Shown in pieces: positions 55,931 to 64,000 of a stretch of 64,000 nt of DNA. How positions within the stretch are numbered: position 1 is the first letter of the stretch; every line of letters starts with the position of its first letter. Origin of the DNA: Blautia wexlerae DSM 19850 (GTDB lineage Bacteria > Bacillota > Clostridia > Lachnospirales > Lachnospiraceae); assembly GCF_025148125.1 (NCBI RefSeq), contig NZ_CP102267.1:316001-380000 (forward strand), given 5' to 3'. The notes beneath the pieces are model-generated. The model saw nothing but the letters and a program-made list of their open reading frames with translations. It searched no databases and was not told the DNA's origin. The position numbers and the translations under genes are program-made.

Positions 55931-56584
55931 ATGAAATTTTTTATTGACACAGCAAAAGTAGAAGATATTAAGGCAGCTAATGATATGGGTGTAATCTGTG
56001 GTGTTACCACAAATCCGTCTCTTATCGCAAAAGAAGGAAGGGATTTCAAGGAAGTAATCAAAGAGATCACATCTATCGTAGACGGACCGATCAGCGGTGA
56101 AGTAAAAGCTACTACAACAGATGCAGAAGGAATGATCAAAGAGGGACGTGAGATTGCAGCCATCCATCCGAACATGGTTGTTAAGATTCCTATGACAGTA
56201 GAAGGTCTGAAAGCAGTTAAGGTTCTTCATGCAGAAGGAATCAAGACAAACGTTACTCTGATCTTCACTGCTAACCAGGCACTTCTGGCTGCAAGAGCAG
56301 GTGCTACTTATGTATCTCCGTTCCTTGGAAGACTGGATGACATTTCTACAAGAGGTGTTGATCTGATCCGCGAGATTGCTGAGATTTTTGAAGTGGCAGG
56401 AATCGAGACAGAAATCATCGCAGCAAGCGTAAGAAATCCGATCCATGTAACAGACTGTGCACTTGCAGGTGCTGACATTGCAACTGTTCCGTACAATGTA
56501 ATCGTACAGATGACAAAACATCCTCTGACAGATGCAGGTATTGAGAAATTCCAGAAAGATTATAAAGCAGTATTCGGCGAATAA
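55931..56584 (+). CDS. Transaldolase / fructose-6-phosphate aldolase-like protein
   Basis: 217 residues, the short TalC/FSA class. Start [19 protein letters not shown], then [13 protein letters not shown], and the Schiff-base lysine in [14 protein letters not shown]. Either transaldolase proper in the pentose phosphate pathway or FSA; the linkage to transketolase favours transaldolase. GGAGGG 6-7 nt before ATG; 16 nt before the transketolase gene. Confidence 0.93.
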   Translation: MKFFIDTAKVEDIKAANDMGVICGVTTNPSLIAKEGRDFKEVIKEITSIVDGPISGEVKATTTDAEGMIKEGREIAAIHPNMVVKIPMTVEGLKAVKVLHAEGIKTNVTLIFTANQALLAARAGATYVSPFLGRLDDISTRGVDLIREIAEIFEVAGIETEIIAASVRNPIHVTDCALAGADIATVPYNVIVQMTKHPLTDAGIEKFQKDYKAVFGE

Positions 56585-56599
56585 GGAGAATTTACCACA

Positions 56600-57439
56600 A
56601 TGGAAAAATTAGAACTTCAGAAAATTGCAAACGAAGTCCGTAAAGACATCGTTACTGCATTACATTCTGCAAAAGCAGGACATCCGGGCGGATCTCTGTC
56701 TGCAGCAGATGTATTCACTTATTTATATTTTGAAGAAATGAATATTGATCCAAAGGATCCTAAGAAGGCTGATCGTGACCGTTTCGTACTTTCCAAAGGC
56801 CACACAGCACCGGGATACTATTCTGCACTTGCAGAAAGAGGCTTTTTCCCAAAAGAAGATCTGAAGACTCTTCGTCATCTGGGTTCCTATTTACAGGGAC
56901 ATCCGGATATGAAACATATCCCGGGTGTTGATATGTCCAGCGGTTCTCTGGGACAGGGAATCTCTGCAGCAGTTGGTATGGCGCTTTCTGCCAAATTAAG
57001 CAATGAAAGCTATCGTGTATATACCTTATTAGGCGACGGCGAAATTCAGGAAGGCCAGGTTTGGGAAGCTGCTATGTTTGCAGGCTTCAGAAAACTGGAC
57101 AATCTTGTAGTGATCGTGGATAATAATGGACTTCAGATCGACGGTAAGGTTGATGAAGTATGTTCTCCATACCCGATTGATAAGAAATTTGAGGCATTTA
57201 ACTTCCATGTGATTAACGTTGCAGACGGAAATGATATGGATCAGTTAAGAGCTGCTTTTGATGAAGCAAAAGCTACTAAGGGAATGCCTACAGCTATCAT
57301 TATGAAAACTGTAAAAGGAAAAGGTGTTTCCTTTATGGAAAATCAGGTTGGATGGCATGGAAAAGCTCCGAATGACGAGCAGTATGCACAGGCAATGGAA
57401 GAGTTAGAAAAGGCAGGTGAAGCATTATGTCAGAAGTAA
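56600..57439 (+). CDS. Transketolase, N-terminal (TPP-binding) subunit
   Basis: 279 residues; the TPP PP-domain of a split transketolase. Motif GDGEIQEGQVWEAAMFAGFR and VVIVDNNGLQIDG (TPP/Mg binding), HPGGSLSAAD with the conserved His at the start. Overlaps the C-terminal subunit gene by 13 nt, which ensures equal synthesis. Confidence 0.96.
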   Translation: MEKLELQKIANEVRKDIVTALHSAKAGHPGGSLSAADVFTYLYFEEMNIDPKDPKKADRDRFVLSKGHTAPGYYSALAERGFFPKEDLKTLRHLGSYLQGHPDMKHIPGVDMSSGSLGQGISAAVGMALSAKLSNESYRVYTLLGDGEIQEGQVWEAAMFAGFRKLDNLVVIVDNNGLQIDGKVDEVCSPYPIDKKFEAFNFHVINVADGNDMDQLRAAFDEAKATKGMPTAIIMKTVKGKGVSFMENQVGWHGKAPNDEQYAQAMEELEKAGEALCQK

Positions 57440-58365
57440 AGAAGATCGCAACAAGAGCAAGCTACGGTGCTGCGCTGGTTGAATTAGGTAAGAAACATGA
57501 GAACCTGGTCGTTCTGGACGCTGACCTTGCTGCAGCTACTCAGACTGGCGTATTCAAAAAAGAATTTCCGGAGCGTCATATTGACTGCGGTATTGCCGAG
57601 TGTAATATGATGGGCATTGCCGCAGGTCTGGCTACTACAGGAAAAGTTCCATTTGCCAGCACATTTGCAATGTTTGCAGCAGGACGTGCTTTTGAGCAGG
57701 TTCGTAACTCTATTGCATATCCGAAAATCAATGTAAAAATTGGCGCTACTCATGGCGGAATTTCTGTAGGTGAAGATGGTGCTACCCATCAGTGTTGTGA
57801 GGATTTTGCTCTTATGAGAGTAATTCCGGGAATGGTTGTTGCCTGCCCTTCTGATGATATTGAAGCAAAAGCTATGGTAGAAGCAGCTTATGAGCATGTT
57901 GGTCCTGTATATATGAGATTTGGACGTCTGGCAGTTCCGGTTATCAATGACAGACCGGACTATAAATTTGAATTAGGCAAAGGTATTGTCCTTCGTGAAG
58001 GAAAAGACCTTACGATCATTGCAAACGGTCTCTGCGTAGCTCCTGCTCTTGAAGCTGCAGAGAAGCTTGCGGCAGACGGCGTAGATGCAAAAGTAATCAA
58101 TATCCATACGATTAAGCCTCTGGATGAAGAACTTGTAGTTGCAGCAGCCAAAGAAACAGGCAAGGTTGTAACTGTAGAAGAGCATTCAGTAATCGGCGGA
58201 CTTGGAGGAGCAGTATGCGAATGCCTGTCTGAGAAAGCACCTGTACCTGTAAAACGTATCGGTGTAAATGATGTATTCGGAGAATCCGGTCCTGCCACAG
58301 CTCTTCTTGAGAAATATGGTCTTGATGCAGAAGGCATCTACAAACAGATCAAAGAATTTGTATAA
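57427..58365 (+). CDS. Transketolase, C-terminal (Pyr) subunit
   Basis: 312 residues; Pyr and C-terminal domains. Catalytic Glu lies in DCGIAECNMMGIAAG; TFAMFAAGRAFEQVRNSIAY and VIGGLGGAVCECLSEKAPV follow. Forms the heteromeric enzyme with the preceding gene. Its last 28 nt overlap yyaC on the other strand. Confidence 0.96.
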   Translation: MSEVKKIATRASYGAALVELGKKHENLVVLDADLAAATQTGVFKKEFPERHIDCGIAECNMMGIAAGLATTGKVPFASTFAMFAAGRAFEQVRNSIAYPKINVKIGATHGGISVGEDGATHQCCEDFALMRVIPGMVVACPSDDIEAKAMVEAAYEHVGPVYMRFGRLAVPVINDRPDYKFELGKGIVLREGKDLTIIANGLCVAPALEAAEKLAADGVDAKVINIHTIKPLDEELVVAAAKETGKVVTVEEHSVIGGLGGAVCECLSEKAPVPVKRIGVNDVFGESGPATALLEKYGLDAEGIYKQIKEFV

Positions 58366-58892
58366 TTTACGATTCCCTGTGTGATGGTATCTGCCAGAGA
58401 GATTACCGTAGACAGGCGGGTAGTCTGAAGGGTTAGCTGTTCCAGTACACCTGCAATGTTTACAATCCCTGTGATATGGATATCACCAACAGGAGGAAGT
58501 TCTTTCTGAACTGCAGCACCTGGGTAAAGTGCACCATCTGCGATGGTCACATACCCCAGGTGCTTTTTTTGTCCAAGAGAGGCATCCACTGCAATAACCA
58601 GACCTTCGGGATGCAGAATTTTGATCTGGCGGGAAATTCTGGAAAGATTTAAAGCATGTACGGGGCTTTTCAGGGTACCGTAAACATAAACGCCATGAGT
58701 GTCCGTATTCAGATGTTCAAGTAACTGGTGTCCGATATAGGGACCGAGACAGTCTCCTGTCACGCGGTCACTTCCGATACACAGAAAAACCAGTTCCGAC
58801 CATCTGCCGGGATATTGAAGAATACATTTATTTAAAAGAAAAGCGATTTCCTCAGCAGAACTGCTTTTCTGTGAGTCCACATAAAATACCAT
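58338..58892 (-). CDS. yyaC: Spore-protease YyaC family protein
   Basis: 184 residues. VFLCIGSDRVTGDCLGPYIG near the start (about 34-53), GTLKSPVHALNL and VIAVDASLG are typical for YyaC, a putative sporulation-linked peptidase of the HybD/GPR fold. Implies that the organism makes spores. The gene overlaps the 3' end of the transketolase gene by 28 nt, tail to tail. Confidence 0.88.
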   Translation of the reverse strand: MVFYVDSQKSSSAEEIAFLLNKCILQYPGRWSELVFLCIGSDRVTGDCLGPYIGHQLLEHLNTDTHGVYVYGTLKSPVHALNLSRISRQIKILHPEGLVIAVDASLGQKKHLGYVTIADGALYPGAAVQKELPPVGDIHITGIVNIAGVLEQLTLQTTRLSTVISLADTITQGIVNYTNSLICL

Positions 58893-59169
58893 AAAACCTC
58901 CCTGATCGTATTATGTACTCGCAGAGTCTCTATTGTACCTGCACAAAAAGATTTCGAGAGCACATTATTGATTATATCTTTTAATTGCTATAGTCCCTTT
59001 GCTTCATAACAACAAGCTGCGAAGAGGCTTCTGATAACATCATATCCTTACCGGGATAAAAATATGCACTGTGCAAAATCTGTCGCCAAATTCTGGTAAA
59101 TTCCTCTTACAATGTGATAAAATCTGCAATTTATCTGTGTTATCCTGATACCCGAAGGGGTGATGAGAG

Positions 59170-60537
59170 ATGATAGAAGTAATCTATAAGGACGAATCTC
59201 AGGAAGGACAAAATGGTGAGGAACCGTTTGGATTACCCAGAAATATACGCCAGATCGGCCTGGCAGCCGAAGATTACAGGATTTATATGGAGGACTATGT
59301 GTACACATTTCTGGTAAGACTTGCCAGAACGGAAGACTCTCTGGGAGAAGCAAAAACCAGAGTGGCAGTTCTTACAGGAAATCTTAAATGGCGTTCTCAG
59401 ACAGCTTATCTGTTTATCAAAGGTGCTATTATAGCGGAGGAGATGGAGGCAGCACCTGATCATATCGATTTTTCGGAAAATCAATGGAAGCAGATACAGG
59501 AAGCCCAGAAGGAGTACTTCGAAGATCAGGAGATTGTGGGATGGTTCTTTTCACAGCCTCAGCTTCTCCTGAAAGTATCGGAAGTGATGTCAAAAGTACA
59601 CATGAAACATTTTGGAGGAGAAAAAGTCCTGATGCTTATGGAACCTCAGGAAAGGGAAGATGCTTTCTTCCGTTATGAAAACAATGAAATGGTGCGTCTG
59701 GGAGGGTATTATCTTTATTATGAAAAAAATCCCGGTATGCAGACGTATATGATCGACAAAAATGAAGAACTTCAGCCGGAACCTCAGGAAAAATATGAAG
59801 ATCAGGCTGTGAAAGATTTTCGCAAAATAATTGCAGATAAAAAGGAAACCAGGAAGGAGCCGGCAGCTCCTTCTGTTTTTTCATATGGATTAACTGCATG
59901 TCTGGCAATTGCAGTACTGACAGTGGGTGTTAATTTTTACAGAAGTTACCAGAATGTAAAACAGAACGAAAAGGAGAGCGCGACGGTTTCTTCAGTGATC
60001 GTTGAGGAGATAACGCCGTCTCCTGTTGTCGGGACTTCGAACAATGAAGCTGTCAGGCAGCATAAACAATACCGGACAGATACTATACAAAATGATGCAG
60101 GGAAGAATAAAAAGAATAATGAAGAGAATAATGAAGAGAATAATCAAAGCACCAGTGAAAAAGAAAATTCTGAAAAGAAAAACAATACTTCAGAGAAAAA
60201 AATATCAGCAGAGCAGACAGATACAGAACAAAAATCGGACAAAACAGAACAGCTTCCGGATGTAAAGACAGAAAAAGCAGATAAAACCGAACAAATCTAC
60301 CAGCAGGAAGCAGATGAACGTAAAGCACAGAAACGTGTCAGGGAAGCTGTGCAGAAGGAAAACAGCGAAGCAGCGGGAAAAGCCCATGAGTCATATGTGA
60401 TTCAGCCCGGCGATACTCTTTTTCAGATAAGTATGGACAGATACGGAAGTATCGAAGCCATAAGTCAGATCTGCAAATTGAATGGGATGTCAGCGGACGA
60501 AATCATTTATCCGGGACAAGTAATTGTATTACCTTAG
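59170..60537 (+). CDS. Membrane protein: MPN-like N-domain, TM helix, Lys/Glu linker, LysM
   Basis: 455 residues. Residues about 30-195 resemble a JAB1/MPN fold by pattern (YVYTFLVRLARTEDSLG, then IVGWFFSQPQLLLKVSEVMS in the place of the VGWYHSHP..S..D loop), but the metal-binding histidines are absent. One TM helix (SYGLTACLAIAVLTVGVNFY, about 239-258), a long Lys/Glu/Asn linker (about 290-400), and a LysM domain (YVIQPGDTLFQISMDRYGS, about 410-455). So a cytoplasmic or linker domain is joined to peptidoglycan binding outside. Start ATG 59170 after GAAGGGG. The 277-nt gap before it shows no gene. Confidence 0.72.
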   Translation: MIEVIYKDESQEGQNGEEPFGLPRNIRQIGLAAEDYRIYMEDYVYTFLVRLARTEDSLGEAKTRVAVLTGNLKWRSQTAYLFIKGAIIAEEMEAAPDHIDFSENQWKQIQEAQKEYFEDQEIVGWFFSQPQLLLKVSEVMSKVHMKHFGGEKVLMLMEPQEREDAFFRYENNEMVRLGGYYLYYEKNPGMQTYMIDKNEELQPEPQEKYEDQAVKDFRKIIADKKETRKEPAAPSVFSYGLTACLAIAVLTVGVNFYRSYQNVKQNEKESATVSSVIVEEITPSPVVGTSNNEAVRQHKQYRTDTIQNDAGKNKKNNEENNEENNQSTSEKENSEKKNNTSEKKISAEQTDTEQKSDKTEQLPDVKTEKADKTEQIYQQEADERKAQKRVREAVQKENSEAAGKAHESYVIQPGDTLFQISMDRYGSIEAISQICKLNGMSADEIIYPGQVIVLP

Positions 60538-60553
60538 AAAACTGTGCTATAAT
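60524..60553 (+). promoter_or_regulatory. Promoter of the DUF5711 gene
   Basis: TTGTAT (60524-60529), 18 nt, TATAAT (60548-60553) with TGC extension. It starts within the last codons of the LysM gene. Confidence 0.6.
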
Positions 60554-60587
60554 AAATGGCAAAAACTGAAACCTGATAATCAACAAA

Positions 60588-61865
60588 ATGAAAGTGAGAA
60601 ATAAGGTAAAGGCTAAAATGGCAAATACATTTAAGAAAATAATAAAAAAACATAAAAAGAAAAAGCTTCAGGCAGAGAGAAACAGAAAAGCGAAAGCCCG
60701 GGAGAGAGCTGAAGAGGAATATGCAGATGATTATGAGCGCAGATTGTCCCGCCACAAAAGAAGTGTAGTGAAAAAGACAGTTATTACAGTGGTGGCGATA
60801 GCTGCTGCTGTAACGGCTGTGGGATTTTACATAGAGAAGAGAAGCTATCATACTTATAAAGTAGTCCAGACAAGTGAGCAGGAGGATATTGTTTCTACAA
60901 ATTATGTTGAAATGGACGGAAATATCCTTCGATACAGTCCGGACGGAGTTTCGCTTGTTTCTGATAAGATGAGTACATTATGGAGTGAAACCTATCAGAT
61001 GCAGAATCCTGTGGCAGATGTCAATGGAACTCGTGCGGTGATTGCGGATAAAGATGGAACAACTTTGGAGATTTATGATAAATCCGGAAAAACAGGCAGT
61101 GTAACTACTTCTTACAGTATTGTCAAAGCAAAAGTATCCAAAAGCGGTCTTGTTGCGGCAATCCTGGATGGCGGAGATGATACATGGATTGATTTTTATG
61201 GTACAGATGGAAGTCTGATTGCTGAAAATCAGACGAAGATAGATGATCCGGGATATCCCCTTGATATTGCTGTATCTGAAGACGGAGTGATCATGATGGT
61301 AACCTATCAGTTCGTAGATGGAAGTGATACGACCAGTTATGTGGCATTTTACAATTTTGGAGATGTAGGACAGAACGAGGATGACAGAATTGTCAGTGGA
61401 TATAAGTATGAAGGCGTGGTAGTTCCGCAGATCCAGTATCTTGATAATAACCGGTCTGTAGCACTTAAAGATAATGGATTTACAATTTATCATGGAAGCC
61501 AGATTCCGAAGGAAGTAAAAACAGTAAAAGTAGATAAAGAAATTGTCAGTACTTTTTATGATAATGATATGATTGGTCTTGTGTTTAAGAATGACAGTAA
61601 AGACAAACAGTATACAATGGAAGTTTATACTACAGATGGCAAATTGAAATTCAAAGAAAACTTCAATATTCCATATACGACGATTAAATTAAGCGGTGGA
61701 AATATTCTGATGTACAACAGTTCCCAGATGTGTGTAATGAACAGCAGAGGAGTACAGAAATATCTTGGCAGTGTGGATGGAACGATCAAAGATTTCTTCA
61801 AAATCGGAATGAACAGATATCTTCTGGTATTGGACAGCGGTGTAGAGATAATAAAACTTAGTTAG
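60588..61865 (+). CDS. DUF5711 membrane-anchored beta-propeller-like protein
   Basis: 425 residues. A basic N-terminal region (first 60 residues, Lys/Arg-rich), one TM helix (VITVVAIAAAVTAVGFYIE, about 66-84), then a large outer domain with regular beta patterns (DGNILRYSPDGVSLVS, IADKDGTTLEIYDKSG and others), as in DUF5711 proteins. Function unknown. Followed at 10 nt by the CvpA gene; the pair is probably one transcript. Confidence 0.8.
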   Translation: MKVRNKVKAKMANTFKKIIKKHKKKKLQAERNRKAKARERAEEEYADDYERRLSRHKRSVVKKTVITVVAIAAAVTAVGFYIEKRSYHTYKVVQTSEQEDIVSTNYVEMDGNILRYSPDGVSLVSDKMSTLWSETYQMQNPVADVNGTRAVIADKDGTTLEIYDKSGKTGSVTTSYSIVKAKVSKSGLVAAILDGGDDTWIDFYGTDGSLIAENQTKIDDPGYPLDIAVSEDGVIMMVTYQFVDGSDTTSYVAFYNFGDVGQNEDDRIVSGYKYEGVVVPQIQYLDNNRSVALKDNGFTIYHGSQIPKEVKTVKVDKEIVSTFYDNDMIGLVFKNDSKDKQYTMEVYTTDGKLKFKENFNIPYTTIKLSGGNILMYNSSQMCVMNSRGVQKYLGSVDGTIKDFFKIGMNRYLLVLDSGVEIIKLS

Positions 61866-61875
61866 GAGGATGAAA

Positions 61876-62574
61876 ATGGCTTTAACGTGGGCCGGAGTCA
61901 TTACGATACTTTTTCTGGCGGCTGCATGTGTCAGAGGTTATAGGCGGGGACTGATAAAAGAACTGGTTTCGCTTGTATGTGTTTTTCTGTCGATGGCGAT
62001 CGTGTGGTTTATAAATCCTTATGTAAATGAGTTTATTCGGGAAAATACATCAATTTATGAAAAAGTACAGGAAAGCTGCCGGGAGTTTGTAGGAGAGGAA
62101 TACAGCACATGGACAGGCAGTGGAGAAAGCCAGACTGAATTTATAAATGAAATGAATCTCCCGGAGCTGCTGAGAAATGGACTGGTTCAGAATAATAATT
62201 CTGACAGTTACCAGTATTTGGCTGTAACTACATTTTCGGATTATATTGCTCAATATCTGGCGAGAATGGCAGTGAACGGAATTTCTTTCCTGATTTCTCT
62301 GCTGATGTCGACGATTATGGTGAGGAGTATCACATGGATGCTGAATCTTGTGACGAGATTACCTGTGCTGCATGGCATGAACAAGGTAGCAGGAGCGTTG
62401 CTGGGGGCAGTTAAATTCCTTATAGTAATATGGATTATCTTTCTGGCTCTCACCATTGTGTGCAATACAAAGGCTGGTGAGGCGGCCCTTCAGATCATTA
62501 AGAAAGATTGCATCCTGAGTTTCATATATGACAGAGATATCCTGATCAGGATATTTATGAGTATCTTCTATTAA
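61876..62574 (+). CDS. CvpA-family membrane protein
   Basis: 232 residues from ATG 61876, with AGGAGG 7 nt before it (ATG 61870 is only 1 nt from that site). Four hydrophobic segments (ALTWAGVITILFLAAACVRG; ELVSLVCVFLSMAIVWF; GISFLISLLMSTIMVRSI; FLIVIWIIFLALTIVC). CvpA proteins are linked to the division and envelope process; in Firmicutes the role is obscure. Ends the envelope cluster LysM-DUF5711-CvpA. Confidence 0.85.
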   Translation: MALTWAGVITILFLAAACVRGYRRGLIKELVSLVCVFLSMAIVWFINPYVNEFIRENTSIYEKVQESCREFVGEEYSTWTGSGESQTEFINEMNLPELLRNGLVQNNNSDSYQYLAVTTFSDYIAQYLARMAVNGISFLISLLMSTIMVRSITWMLNLVTRLPVLHGMNKVAGALLGAVKFLIVIWIIFLALTIVCNTKAGEAALQIIKKDCILSFIYDRDILIRIFMSIFY

Positions 62575-62650
62575 AAAGGTTTGGTATCTGTGGACCGTAG
62601 GTATCGGATCCGAATGTCTTCCTGCGCAAATGCGAACGATTTTTGAATAA

Positions 62651-62703
62651 TTGCGCGTCGCATTCTCGTTACTTAGTGATGAGTTAGACGCGCAAATTTT
62701 TTA
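62651..62703 (+). terminator. Terminator of the CvpA gene
   Basis: TTGCGCGTC (62651-62659) pairs with GACGCGCAA (62687-62695), then ATTTTTT. Confidence 0.75.
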
Positions 62704-62726
62704 CCCAAAGGAAAACATATGTTTAT

Positions 62727-62749
62727 TTTTAGCACTATATGTGCTAAAA
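62727..62749. repeat. Palindromic hairpin upstream of the TnpB-related gene
   Basis: TTTTAGCAC (62727-62735), TATAT, GTGCTAAAA (62741-62749): exact 9-bp stem with a 5-nt loop. The sequence TGCTAAAAT at its right end would make an extended -10. Could be the left-end hairpin of an IS605-type element or an operator/promoter of the following gene. Confidence 0.6.
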
Positions 62750-62813
62750 TATAGCCATGGGTAGTAGAAAAAACAACAGAATCTGAGAAAAGAGTTATCA
62801 GGGAAAAATAAAA

Positions 62814-64000
62814 ATGCAGATAATATCCAGCTATGGCGTAGAATTACGAAAACAGAATATCCCGATCCGCCAGACACTGGAGATCTACCGTTCTGCTGTC
62901 AGCTATCTGATTGGGATCTATGTGCAGGTATGGGAAGAATTAGCAGAAATCCCGGATGCAAAGAGGCGTTTTAATGCTGCAGAACATCTGGTGCATACCA
63001 CGAAGAAAAACCATGCCTGTTTTGATTTTGATATCCGGTTCCCAAAGATGCCGTCCTATCTGCGCAGATCTGCCATCCAGCATGCACTGGGGACAGTATC
63101 CTCTTATAAAACACGGCTGGATCTATGGGAAAAGACAGACGGAAAGAGCGGGAAACCAAAGCTTGTATATGAAAATCACGCCATGCCGGTCTTCTACCGT
63201 GATGTCATGTATCGTGAAGGAGTGGAAGGGAAAGACGAAGCATACCTGAAACTCTATGACGGCCATGACTGGAAATGGTTCTGTATACGTCTGGAGCATA
63301 CAGATATGGAATATCTGAGAAAATGCTGGTCAGGGAAAAAGGCATCTGCCCCGATTCTGGAAAAGAGACACCGGAAGTATTTTTTGCGTTTTTCCTATAA
63401 AGAGGAAGTAACACTTACCAAAACACCTGTGAAAGAACAGATTATCTGCAGCGTGGACTTAGGGATCAATACCGATGCAGTCTGTACGATCATGCGGGCA
63501 GACGGAACTGTCCTGGGAAGAAGATTCATAGATCATCCCAGTGAAAAAGACCGGATGTACCGCACACTGGGACGGATCCGCAGATTCCAGAGGGAACATG
63601 GCTCTGCGCAGACACAGGGAAGATGGGCATATACGAAACGTCTGAACACAGAACTGGGTAAAAAGATTGCAGGTGCGATTGTAAGATATGCGGAAGAAAA
63701 CCATGCAGATGTGATCGTGTTCGAGTATCTGGAGATGCAGGGGAAGATATCGGGAAAGAAAAAACAGAAACTGCACCTGTGGAGAAAGCGGGATATCCAA
63801 AGACGCTGTGAACATCAGGCACACAGGAAAGAGATGCGGATATCCCGGATCTGTGCATGGAATACCAGCAGACTGGCTTATGATGGTTCCGGGGTGGTAA
63901 CACGTGACCGGGAAAATCACAGCCTCTGTACTTTTCAGACAGGAAAACGATATAATTGTGACCTGTCAGCATCCTATAATATAGGAGCCAGATATTTTAT
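62814..64000 (+). CDS. TnpB-related RNA-guided nuclease-like protein (3' end outside window)
   Basis: 395 codons from ATG 62814 are open to the edge. N-terminal part lacks known motifs; the RuvC-like core starts at ICSVDLGINTDAVCTIMRAD (RuvC I Asp, about 215), then VIVFEYLEMQ (RuvC II Glu, about 306) and KRYNCDLSASYNIGARYF (RuvC III Asp, near 385). The zinc ribbon between II and III is degenerate: ISRICAWNTSRLAYDGSG and ENHSLCTFQTGK hold single cysteines rather than CxxC pairs. The family is close to TnpB-related proteins of IS200/IS605 elements in Lachnospiraceae. No tnpA is seen on the left side. A guide RNA would be expected at or behind its 3' end, outside this window. Confidence 0.82.
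   Translation, partial: MQIISSYGVELRKQNIPIRQTLEIYRSAVSYLIGIYVQVWEELAEIPDAKRRFNAAEHLVHTTKKNHACFDFDIRFPKMPSYLRRSAIQHALGTVSSYKTRLDLWEKTDGKSGKPKLVYENHAMPVFYRDVMYREGVEGKDEAYLKLYDGHDWKWFCIRLEHTDMEYLRKCWSGKKASAPILEKRHRKYFLRFSYKEEVTLTKTPVKEQIICSVDLGINTDAVCTIMRADGTVLGRRFIDHPSEKDRMYRTLGRIRRFQREHGSAQTQGRWAYTKRLNTELGKKIAGAIVRYAEENHADVIVFEYLEMQGKISGKKKQKLHLWRKRDIQRRCEHQAHRKEMRISRICAWNTSRLAYDGSGVVTRDRENHSLCTFQTGKRYNCDLSASYNIGARYF

Overview
The window looks like chromosome of a low-GC, Gram-positive, spore-forming gut anaerobe of the family Lachnospiraceae; Blautia or a close relative is my best guess, but no rRNA is present to fix the genus. The clues are an F1 ATP synthase operon end, a bile salt hydrolase, the paired glgC-glgD genes of Clostridia, a split transketolase, a spore-protease YyaC homologue, DUF5702, DUF6382-FHA and Flp1-like proteins in a clostridial Tad pilus operon, a large-type SRP RNA, and the SD-rich, AGGAGG-led gene starts.

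Layout. 1-2.4 kb: the 3' end of the ATP synthase operon (atpG-D-C). 2.5-5.1 kb: two leftward genes, an AlbA_2/Schlafen-type regulator and a bile salt hydrolase. 5.5-15.1 kb: an eleven-gene Tad-type pilus operon (two prepilin peptidases, CpaE-like protein, CpaF ATPase, TadB, TadC, Flp1-like pilin, DUF5702 protein, two TadE-like pseudopilins, a DUF6382-FHA protein), followed by a rhomboid protease. 15.8-24.5 kb: small regulatory and housekeeping genes (orphan histidine kinase, HIT protein, sigma-like factor, murG, beta-CASP nuclease, TSCPD protein, MTA/SAH nucleosidase, methyltransferase). 24.5-31.3 kb: two large exported proteins around galT. 31.5-35.3 kb: asnS and a YhaO/YhaN-like nuclease pair. 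35.5-40.8 kb: a leftward block with a PRPP synthetase-like gene, dnaI-like and dnaD-like replication genes and murC; a dense DnaA-box cluster lies just upstream of dnaD. 41.2-43.6 kb: glycogen synthesis genes glgC-glgD. 43.7-49.7 kb: spoVG, a 3D-domain secreted protein, an NrdG-type activase, a DUF6128 protein, tRNA-Pro(CGG), tRNA adenosine deaminase and a MATE exporter. 49.8-50.05 kb: SRP RNA (leftward). 50.3-54.4 kb: 6-phosphofructokinase and the dnaX-ybaB-recR set. 54.4-58.4 kb: a LacI-type regulator and a transaldolase-like gene with split transketolase. 58.3-62.6 kb: yyaC and three envelope genes (LysM, DUF5711, CvpA). 62.8 kb to the end: a TnpB-related RuvC nuclease cut by the window edge.

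The most notable non-coding signals are (i) the DnaA-box cluster, promoter and two compensating leader hairpins in front of dnaD-dnaI; (ii) two 143-bp copies of a structured MITE-like element with 12-bp terminal inverted repeats, one flanked by a perfect 8-bp direct repeat that includes the dnaX stop codon, plus many fragments of its ends in intergenic regions; and (iii) a 13/14-nt alternating repeat inside the AlbA_2 gene. I found no CRISPR array, prophage or rRNA. Frames, motifs and repeats were read by eye; family names rest on recognition, not on searches.
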